Shown here: piece after piece, positions 46,701 through 57,487 of the stretch
How the letters are laid out: every line of letters starts with the position of its first letter
How positions within the stretch are numbered: position 1 is the stretch's first letter
Source of the DNA: Ectobius pallidus
Lineage: Eukaryota > Arthropoda > Insecta > Blattodea > Ectobiidae
Length of the DNA stretch: 64,000 bases
Assembly (NCBI GenBank): GCA_964059195.1
Contig: CAXKWD010000005.1
Span: 154,471,265 to 154,535,264, forward strand
Reading direction: 5' to 3'
The notes under the pieces: generated by a model
Seen by the model: the letters and a program-made list of their open reading frames with translations, nothing else
Told to the model about the DNA's origin: nothing
Database searches by the model: none
Translations under genes and position numbers: made by a program

Positions 46701-49700
46701 TTAATTGAAATCTGTCAGAGACCTCCCTCAAACGCAATGCGGAGGAGAACCACAGATACTTATAGCAACTGACTTTAAACTACTTATTACTGATGGCTAC
46801 TGATGGTAGCGTCTCACACCGGCGGCAAACTATACCGGGAGAACAAGATTGATATATAAGAATGACTAGAATTGTGGCTAATCACTGAGGTCTCTGTAAT
46901 AAGTGACCAAGACAAATTCAAACTGTTAATTGAATAGTTACTTTACGTTAATTATAGGTCACTAACTATCAATGCATCTTCAACCATAGGCCTCTGGGTC
47001 ATATCTAGGCCCGGAGGAACCACAAAGAGATGTTCCCGCTCCCACGGTAGCTCGCAGGCGAAATAGGGACACGGGGAAACCTCTCCGGTTTGAAGGATGC
47101 TACACTAAGTCAAGTTTAAATACATTTATTGAGCCCCTTGAAAGATACAAAGAGCACAATGGACAAAATGATAAATAGACCCTTTAAAATACAAGATGGA
47201 ATTTTGTATCTTGCTTTACAAATAAATTCCTCTTCCTAGCGGTGCCGAAGAAGATGAAATGTTGATGAAGTCAAGGGGAGACGACTTAGTAAGCTCCTTC
47301 TGGAAAATAAGGCATGCTTGCCTTATAAGACTGATGAATAGCTCGGAGGACCAGAGCAGAGCAATTTTTATAGTCGCGCTTGCTCGGACGACTGAGAAAG
47401 AATTTCACTATTCTTGAAGTGAATGCGCACTATCAGCAAATTATTTTAAGGTCGACTTGCTGCTTCGACCGAAAAGAAGAACCTTTAGATGTTGCTTCGA
47501 CACTGCAACTAAAATTAAGCACTTTGAAATATTCACTTCACAGCAGTACTTACAGTAAATCCTTTTACTTAATGAGTTACGCATTCAAGTCCATACGGTT
47601 TGATCAGGGAAGTAAAAAACTTGGCTTCACACATTTGTAATTAAATCACAAATAAATTACTTTGATGAATGTACTAAATTGCGTCTCTGCAATAACTAGG
47701 GCTGGGAAACTTCAAATTCCCAGCTCGACAATAATAACTAGATTCAGAATTCTGAACTCAAAACTAGCCTGGCGAAAGCTTCGAACGAGAGAATAAGAAT
47801 GAATAGCAAGAATGACAGACGTCACGACATGTGACGTAAAGCAAGAATCCCATTGGCCAAGAAAAACAATAAATAATTAATCTTGGAAATAAATCAATTA
47901 AGTTACATTAAAATACTAGAACATAAATAAGAGAATTAATAGCATTACTTTAAAACTGAATTGTTTCTTTAAAAACACAAAATTATGAATAAAATATACT
48001 AAAAAATAATCAGACTGAAACTTTGGGTTGGAGATTATAACATGACTATCCAAAAAATGAAAGATGCGACAGTCAAATGTTATTTCTTATGAGAATTGAT
48101 GGGAGAAAGAACAAACAGATAAGTAAACATATTTAAAATTATATTGAAGACACAACAAGAAAATAAAACAAACGAAGACACAAGCCTGTTGCCATAGCAA
48201 CACGGCGAATGACCTCGCGAAACCAGCTAATGCCTCAAATCCGGCCAGACACGAATGCTGGACGGAACAGATGCATAGTAAGAAGGTATCCACTTCAAAC
48301 AAGCAATGACGTCATCCAATTTTTTTGTTCACAATTGGTTTTTCTCTACTATTTTGCAGCCCGCGAATTGACAAAAATTCTTTCTTACAAACGCTGCCCT
48401 TCATGTGGAACAAAATATATCACAGTTTGTGATCTTCTGCTCTTAACGTTCTTGGTGTATTTACGTGCAACAGGATTAGCTTCCATACACACAAATAAAT
48501 ATGCATTTTGTAGGTTATTCAAACTTACTTTCCAGAACTTTGGAAAAAATTACTGTATGTGTTTCATCACTATTTTATCAAAACATTTTAATGGACAATT
48601 GGACAATTGGTCCAAGTTCCCTACCTGGAACCTCATCTCCTTTACCCCTATATTTTTCACACAAAACACCAGAGCAGAGTCTTTGTTCCTTCTTCACTAC
48701 TGGTTGCCTGGACATTCTCCTCTTTCTCTTCTTGTTTGGCCATTCAATAGCAATATTTTCACTTTCTTGTGTTTTACCAGCTGTATTATGCAAAAATACT
48801 CTGCTTTTCCCCACCACGTATCGTAATACCATGTAAAAACAACTTTAAAAGCCATCAAGAGCTATTATCATCATTTCACATAAAATATGGTAACCCTCAT
48901 TGTACATTTTACTAATCTTTTTTTACTTAATTTCATCTGGATCATCTATATCTTCCCTGCAAGATGTAGAGTGGGAAACTTGGTATCCAGTGGTATTCTC
49001 ATTGCTTTCCTCTTCTTCACGTCCACTGGAAAAACTATTATTTTCTGTAGAGAAAAGTTCCCTCCTTACTCACTGAGCATCCATCTTTTGAAGGTTACCA
49101 TGTTTTACATGAAATGGATGTGGGTTACAGTAATATATTTTACTGCATTCTCCATCCATGATGAACATATTCAACTAACTGAACAGTTCAGAAGTTTCAC
49201 AACAGATAGCCTAAACTCCCTATGTGATTATCTCAATTTTTGAAAATTTGTGGTTTACCATGTTTTACAGCCGAACCCTTCAGATATTTCTTCTTAGGTT
49301 GTACCTTGACACTTCTTCCCCTGGAAAATACATTTATTTTAGTTTTTAGAGCTCTGTTAGGAAGTTAAATAAGTTAAGATGATCCTTAGTTATTACTATT
49401 TGGAACCATTATCATATCTTTTAGGTATATTGTTAGTTCTGTACAAATTATGACTGCTGAATCGTGTCTTAAGACTGCATAAACTGCCTGCCCAATCACT
49501 CAAATTTGCATAAATCCATCAGGTGATAGATAAAGCTATCTGTATTATTTATAATGCTTTGTAAATATGTATATGAACCTTAGTGCTACAGAAAACGCCC
49601 GATTTTCCATGTTAATTGGGACTATGACATCCATGAATAATAAAAAAACATGGATAATCCAAACTGGGTGTGATATTTTGAATTTCCCACACTTAGTTTC

Positions 49701-52700
49701 GAATTTGCTGCATTTTGTTGCCATACCATGCATATATTACAAAATTAAGTGTGGGGAATTCAAAGTCTGACTAAATAAAGTGTGGGAGAGTCAAATTGAC
49801 GTGTCTAAAATTCAAAATTAAGTGCAGGAAATGTAAATTTTCATGCACGGATAATCCACAAACCAGATATACCGCCCATGGATAATCGAGAATTTGCTGT
49901 ATGTGGTGGTAAAAGAAAAGCTACTACTTGCATATGTTTTCTTGAGTACTCAGCTCCCTCATCCTCATTCGGTAGGTTTTGCTCGTTTCCCTAAGCAGAA
50001 CTGACAACATTGAAACTCCGACCCTTGCTTCCTCGTTAAATCAGCGCCCAAGAAAATGTGCACAAGTAATAGACTGTTCATATAGCCTTAAGATAGGAAC
50101 TTTGTTGATTTTGAGTAAAATTAGACATTAGGCATAAAGATTTATTAAAAATGCATTAGGACTAATCGGAAAAATGTTTCTTATCAAGGGAATTGAAGTT
50201 TAGGGAAAATTGGTTGGAAAAATACATTAGGAAGAAACCATTAGGAAATTTTTATTTTAGGAGACATAAATTTAAGGGGAAAATTAGGAAATGAAAACAG
50301 GAATCAAATTCGGTGTGTATTTTATTCTCTTGTTCCACAGCTGCCAATGATAAAATTGGATTCGTCATACTTCGGGCGTTTAGTTATTGCTCCTTACAAC
50401 ATTGTTCACTACAACGTATTTACTTCACATGGACCAGATTTATATGGAACTGAGCCAGTCTACTTCTACCTTATAAACGGATTTCTGAACTTCAATTTTG
50501 TGTTTGTTGGTGCTTTATTGACACCCATTATGCTGGTAAGTTTGGTAACATTATGCTGTTATTAAGCTCACAAGGATGTACCATCTTTATGATGAGTTAC
50601 CTTCCTTTGTTTGTGATGTATAGAAAGTCTGAAATTACTGTATTTACTTGCGTAATGGACGTCCTCGCATAATAGACTCACCCCAAATTTTGGTGTTAAA
50701 AAATAAAAATTCCCTGCATAATAGACTCACCCAAAATTTTCATATTAAAAAAAAATAATAATACCCTGCATAATAGTCGCATCTCATTTTTATCAAACTT
50801 CATTTTTAATAATATCTGAAGACGTAAGGTTGGATGGCATGCTCATCTTTAAATTTAAGTTTTTAAACAACAATGTACGGAAACAGTAATCATGATTGGT
50901 TCTTGTTAATGCACAAAATTTATAGTACTTAATGATTGTGGATTAAAATCGCAGTATTCTTAGGACTTCTGCAGTAGACAGTTGTGTTACAAAACTTGTG
51001 TTTGGACAATGGATAAGAACTGACCGAATTTTTCAAGTTGTACAGCGAGTTTTAGGCTAAAAGTTATAAAATCCAAGGAAGAGCACGGTAAAGAGCCACT
51101 GGATGAGAATTAACATTGTCTGAGTATAACATGTGTAAGTGTTCCTCATTTGTTTATGCTACTCATAATTATCGATTATCATATTTGTAACACGATCAGT
51201 ACATTAGTCACGGCTGCTGTATCACTATGTATGCCATCAATCATTAGCTGTTGCATCTTTTAATATGTGTTTTTTTCCTCACATAAAGGATGCATCCTAG
51301 TTTTTTGTTATAAAGATCTGGACAAATGTGTGTCTATTAAATTTGAATCAGGGTTGTTATGAAAAAAGCCGGCCTGATTTTAACCGGCCGGTTTTAACCG
51401 GTTTTATCCACTTGAAAAAAGCCAGGCAATTTTATCCGGATAAAATCAAATTGAATAAAAATAATGGAAGTTTCTTTCATGTTTTTATTTCCAAACATCA
51501 TAAATTTAAGTTACAAGCTCAGAACCTGTAGTAGGCCTACTTAGGACTACTGAGTGCAAATGCAGAGCTACCAGTTTTATCCACTTGAAAAAAGCCAGGC
51601 CGGATAAAATCAAATTGAATAAAAATAATTCAAGTTTCTTTCATGTTTTTATTTCCAAACATCACAAATTTAAAAGTTACAAGCTCAGAACTTGTAGTAG
51701 GCCTACTTAGGCCTACTGAGTGCAAATGAAGAGCTACCAGTTTTATCCACCTGAAAAAAGCCAGGCCGGATAAAATCAAATTGAATAAAAATAATTGAAG
51801 TTTCTTACATGCTTTTATTACCAAACATCACAAATTTAAAAGTTACAAGCTCAGAACCTGTAATACTTACTGAGTGCAAATGCAGAGCTACCAGTTTTAT
51901 CCACTTGAAAAAAGCCAGGCCGGATAAAATCAAAATGAATAAAAATAATTCAAGTTTCCTTCATGTTTTTATTTCCAAACATCACAAATTTAAAAGTTAC
52001 AAGCTCAGAACCTGTAGTAGGCCTACTTAGGCCTACTGAGTGCAAATGAAGAGCTACCAGTTTTATCCACTTGAAAAAAGCCAGGCCGGATAAAATCAAA
52101 TTGAATAAAAATAATTGAAGTTTCTTACATGCTTTTATTTCCAAACATCACAAATTTAAAAGTTTCAAGCTCAGAACCTGTAGTGGGCCTACTTAGGCCT
52201 ACTGAGTGCAAATGCAGAGCTACCAGTCTTATCCACTTGAAAAATGCCAGGCATTTTATCTGGATAAAATCAAATTGAGTAAAAATAATTGAAGTTTCTT
52301 TCATGTTCTTATTTCCAAACATCACAAATTTAAAAGATACAAGCTCAGAACCTGTAGTAGGCCTACTTAGGCCTACTGAGTGCAAATGCAGAGCTACGAG
52401 TTTTATCCACTTGAAAAAAGCCAGGCATTTTATCCGGCTAAAATCAAATTGAATAAAAACAATTGAAGTTCCTTTCATGTTTAAATTTCCAAAGATCACA
52501 AATTTAAAAATTACAAGCTCAGAACCTGTAGTAGGCCTCAGTTTTATCCACTTGAAAAAAGCCAGACATTTTATCCGGCTAAAATCAAATTGAATAAAAA
52601 TAATTGAAGTTCCTTTCTTGTTTTTATTTTCAAACATTACAAACTTAAAAGTTACAAGCTCAGAACCTGTAGTAGGCCTACTTAGGCCTACTGAGTGCAA

Positions 52701-55700
52701 ATGCAGAGCTACCAGTCTTATCCACTTGAAAAATGCCAGGCATTTTATCTGGATAAAATCAAATTGAGTAAAAATAATTGAAGTTTCTTTCATGTTCTTA
52801 TTTCCAAACATCACAAATTTAAAAGATACAAGCTCAGAACCTGTAGTAGAGTGCAAATGCAGAGCTACGAGTTTTATCCACTTGAAAAAAGCCAGGCATT
52901 TTATCCGGCTAAAATCAAATTGAATAAAAACAATTGAAGTTCCTTTCATGTTTAAATTTCCAAAGATCACAAATTTAAAAATTACAAGCTCAGAACCTGT
53001 AGTAGGCCTCAGTTTTATCCACTTGAAAAAAGCCAGACATTTTATCCGGCTAAAATCAAATTGAATAAAAATAATTGAAGTTCCTTTCTTGTTTTTATTT
53101 CCAAACATTACAAACTTAAAAGTTACAAGCTCAGAACCTGTAGTAGGCCTACTTAGGCCTACTGAGTGCAAATGCAGAGCTACAAGTCTTATCCACTTGA
53201 AAAATGCCAGGCATTTTATCTGGATAAAATCAAATTGAGTAAAAATAATTGAAGTTTCTTTCATGCTCTTATTTCCAAACATCACAAATTTAAAAGATAC
53301 AAGCTCAGAAACCTAAAATTGTATTTAGTGTAATTTAATACAGTGAGTCTCATGCAAGAGTTGGCCAATGACACGGGTTTCTGCGTCGCGGCGGGCACAG
53401 CAAATAAAGCCGCGATCGGTGTAATGTTTCAGGTTCTCACATTTACAGTTAAAATTACAATGAAAATAACCACGTACCTCATCACAAGAGAAGTTAAAAA
53501 TGTTCTGCTCTTGCATCCACACAATACTGGCACCATTTTAGGAAATTTTCTTTTACGCGCATTAAGTTCAGCTTCCGAAATAGAGTTAATTTTTCTTGTT
53601 GAAGTTTCCCCATAAATAATAGTCACATGCTGTTAGAAGAACTTAAAAACAATATCACAAGAGAACTCTGTCTCGGAAGCTGAAGTTATGCGTGTGAAAG
53701 AAAATTTCCTGAAAAGCTGCCAGTATTGTGTGGATGCAAGAGAAGAACATTTCCAGCAGCTCTTGTGATGAGGTATGTGGTTATTTTCATTGTAATTTTA
53801 ACTGTAAATATGAGAACCTGAATCATTACACCAATTGCGGCTTTATTTGCGTAGATATTTCACCCGATCGCTCGGGAGTTGGAGCTGTGCCCGCCGCTTC
53901 GCAGAATCCCACGTCATTGGCCAAGTCTTGCGTGGGACTCACTGTACCACTTCACTGTGTAATTCCCAGCAATAGTTAATTACCGTATTTACTCCAATAT
54001 AATGCACCCTCGAATTTATGCGCACCCTGATTTTGAAACTTAAAATCATAAAAAAAGAGTTTGTTAGCAAATGTAATGCGCATCAATAGGATATTTTATT
54101 TGGAATTTTGTCTTAGTATTTATAGAATAAGTCCACCGGCGTGGTCTTGTGGTTAGCGTCGCTGACTACAGATCCGACGGCCCGGGTTCGATTCCCGGTA
54201 TCTCCTCGGATTTTTCTGAGGTAGGGAGGTCTGGTAGGGGTGCACTCAGCCTCGTGATTCAAAATTGAGGAGCTACTTGATAGAGAAGTAGCGGCTCCGG
54301 TCAAGAAAACCACCATTAACGGCCGTGGGTGTCGGCATGCTGACCACATGCCCCCCAATCCTGCCATCTGCCTACGGGAGATGACGCAGCGGTCGGGTGG
54401 TAGGCCAAGTCCCTCCAGGGATGTAGCGCCACGGAGTTTAGTTTTAGTTTATTTATAGAATAATGAACCAACACATAAACATTTACAGTTAACTGCCAGT
54501 TTTAGGCCTACAAGTAGACCTATAGGCATGGCTCATCAATATTCACTAATGTGTTCATCACTGGAATCCTCGGAGGTGCTTATTTTTATTGCTAAATGGA
54601 CAAATAAAATGTTAAATGCATGTTTCACAATAAAAGCTGATACCACTCTTAAATGAGTTTAAAATCGACAATGCACAATATTCCACATTTGCACTATAGA
54701 ACTGACAAAAACTATTTTTTCGTTATGTTTCAGAAATTAAATTTCATATGGTGTAGGCTAACGATAAAATGAACAAAGTCGAGAAATATAGCAGTGCCTT
54801 GTTATGTAGATCAATATTACCTCCGACCTACGAAACGGATTTGTACTAGAATTTAACGCGCACCTGGGTATTGAAATCTACAAATGGACAAAAATAGGGC
54901 ACGTTATATTCAAGTAAATATGGTAAATTCACCATTCATCTTAAGACTCTTGCATATTTGCTTTATTCTGCCTGTTGATGTATACAAGCTTCTGGGCTTT
55001 TTCATTGCCTAGTCTGTTTATCAATTTTGTTTGTATTAACCCAAATGAAGAAAATACTCTTTCGATTGATGCAGAACTGGCTGGCATACGATGTAAAGAT
55101 TCTATGGCTTGACAAAATTCCAGCGATAGGTGATTACGCTTCAGATTTGTGTAATTGATGGAGAAATAAGTATAAAAAATCCCTTTAGGTATTCCTACAG
55201 GGCACAGGCCGAGGTAGATTTCATAGTGCTTTTAATGAATTTATTGGGGTAAGTGTAGAATAAAAACTGAAATATTTTTTTATAAAAAGAGAGTTGTTAA
55301 TTAGCCTATGTATTAATTGATATCTTTTATTATTTCATTTTTAATTTGGCCAAGGATTATTGTTCTAAAGATATTTAACTATTATTTTTAATATTTCAAA
55401 CTTTATTTCATTGGTAATTTTAGCCTCAGTTGGTCCTCATGAATTCATTTCGGCATGCCTATTGGCCGAGGTATATTTTAAAGTGTTTTTGACTTTCAAA
55501 AATTCAAAACTCTCCTTATATGAGCGCTATTGAGAAACTAGTTGTTGATTTAGAGATTACTCATCAAGAGCTTTTCAACGATACCCTACAAACATGGTTT
55601 TAAAATTTTTTAATTTCCACCCTCATCCCCACAATTACTGAATCATTGGTGTCTAATTTATGCATACTAAGTTTCCCTCTAAACCCCATAGGGCCCTAAA

Positions 55701-57450
55701 TATAATTTTTTCAAAATTTCAACACGCTCCCACCTCCCCCAACCAGGAAAAATTGATTTTAGCCGGCTAAAATCATGATTTTAACCGGCTAAAATTGAAA
55801 AAAACCGCTGGTCAGGTCTTTTTCAATTTTAGCCGGCTTTTTTACAACCCTGATTTGAATTGAATTTAAATATTGAATTTGATAATGATCTGTTTGTGGT
55901 ATGAATATAATTTGCTCCTCTATGTATTTCAGGCACTTGTGGCATGGTTGGTTCCATCAAAGCCTCGCAATCCTGGATGTTTACCTTACTGGTTATCCCT
56001 TATGCCTCTCTATCTGTGGGGTGCTGTTTTCTTTGCTCAACCTCATAAGGTAATTGGGATGCTAAATACAATGCAAATAAAATACAAGTTTTATTTAACT
56101 TGCCTTATAGTAGAAGAGCCCAAGAGGGGGATTTTGGGATTTACTCGAGCGTGTTAGATTAAGGTAAGGTGGGTTAATTACATGCTGACAAGTGTACTCG
56201 AGCGTGTTAGATTAAGGTAACGTGGGTTAATTACATGCTGACAAGTGTGCATTTCAAAATTCTCGTGATTTGAGCATGACATAAGGGGTGGGAGGGTCAC
56301 AATCTTACAACAACAACAACAAAAAAGTGCGGTCAAATTGTTTTCTATTTTGAAGGAAATAATGCAAGAATAACAGAAAAAATATAATCTGCTGATTTCC
56401 ACAAGGCGAAGCAGCAAAAACCGTCAATAAAGTTTAGTATGTGCAGCTGGAGTAAAGCTTGTGGAAATCGGCAGATTATATTTTTTCTGTTATTGTTGCT
56501 TTATTTCCTTCAAAATAAAAAACAATTCGACCGTGCTCGAGAATTGAAATGCACACTTTTCAGCATGTAATTAACCCACCTTACCTTAATCTGACGCGCT
56601 CGAGTAAATCCCAAAATCCCCCTCTTGGGCTCCCCTACTATTACTATTTCAAAAATATAAAGCTGCCTAACATTTTCTATAAAGATTCCTGAGTATAGGT
56701 GTCTGTCATATTTCTGTTCTTTCAAGTATTATTGAAAGTAGTTGTGGTCTGTTTAGAAAATTTGTTTTATTTGTGAATACTTCATTTGCAATAACTCTAA
56801 CTTAGAACAGCTACAATTGGAGGTGGTGAATGTGTTTTTGTAACATTTCATAACACTTATACTAAAATGGAAAATGTTCTTTCAAATACCATATAATAAT
56901 GGAACTTTTATACAGTGAAGCAATGTATTATGTTAATTAATGCTGGTCAACTGTCCAGCAGTTGACAATGTGGGCAAAGCCCATGAAACGTACATTCTGC
57001 AAAAATGTAAGTAAAAGTGAAGTCTAAAGTGTTTAAAGGTCAACCATCTCATTTAATTAACATAGAAAATGTTCTGTTTCTTACAGGAGGAACGTTTCCT
57101 GTTCCCTGTGTATCCCTTGATCTGTCTGTGTGGTGCTATCACTGTGGATACCATTCAGAAGCTGTGGTTTCGATTCTTTGTGAAAGATGTGGAGCGAGGG
57201 ACTCATTATCTCACCCACACAGCCCCTGTTATGATTGCTGCAATTCTAGTCTGCTCTTTGCTGAGTATTGCAAGGATATTAGCTATCTATAATGGTAAGT
57301 AGTTAAACACTTTTTGTTTTGTTACTTGAGGCTTTCCCAGTGTTGTGAATGAATGTTGTTCCTTGGGCTTCCAGCCCAATGGGTTGATTGTATCTGAGCA
57401 TTTAACACTAATAGGACCAGGACATTGTGTTTTTATTATTATTATTGTTG

Positions 57451-57487
<37 letters not shown>

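Larger units (their letters stand above)
39347..48269 (-). mobile_element. Complete BEL/Pao LTR retrotransposon
   Basis: 8,923 bp: two 1,239-bp LTRs starting TG and ending CA, one uninterrupted 1,915-codon gag-pol frame, a candidate primer-binding site and 5-bp target duplications. It is inserted into an older DNA transposon in ALG9 intron 6, antisense to ALG9. Line-by-line reading shows no difference between the LTRs, which implies a recent insertion. There is no envelope-like ORF. Confidence 0.93.
38968..49282. mobile_element. TIR DNA transposon split by the BEL element
   Basis: Perfect 28-bp inverted ends at 38968-38995 and 49255-49282 (TGAAGGGTTCGGCTGTAAAA, then catggtaa). Without the BEL insertion the element is about 1.39 kb. 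The TIR motif ggttaccatgttttaca recurs inside at about 39200, 48829 (partial), 48887 (partial) and 49095. On the minus strand, 48832-48578 reads as a basic segment (NKKRKRRMSRQ) that could be a decayed transposase N-terminus, but this is weak. Superfamily and target duplication unresolved. Confidence 0.7.
51349..55852 (-). mobile_element. hAT-superfamily element with internal tandem array
   Basis: The ends read CAGGGTTGTTATGAAAAAAG and, reversed from the right, CAGGGTTGTAAAAAAGCCGG. They are bordered by a perfect 8-bp duplication atttgaat (51341-51348, 55853-55860), the hAT hallmark. Subterminal regions at both ends carry ttttaaccgg and attttagccggc repeats. Contents: a tandem array (51421-53312), a long inverted repeat (53339-53946), a nested TIR element with a SINE (53981-54925) and a fragment of hAT transposase on the minus strand (54960-55145). 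It lies in ALG9 intron 7. It cannot be autonomous. Confidence 0.85.

Noticed and set aside
48209..48836. 205- and 111-codon plus-strand ORFs right of the BEL element
   Set aside because: The first begins inside the LTR and runs across the insertion boundary into the older transposon, so it cannot be an ancestral gene. Composition is not protein-like.
52125..53285. 386-codon minus-strand ORF that looks like a repetitive protein
   Set aside because: It is read through the tandem array. The repeated peptide simply follows the DNA repeat and has no domain or codon bias of a gene.
51421..53312. CRISPR-like repeat pattern
   Set aside because: Units are 141-174 bp with no short repeat/unique spacer alternation, in a eukaryotic intron.
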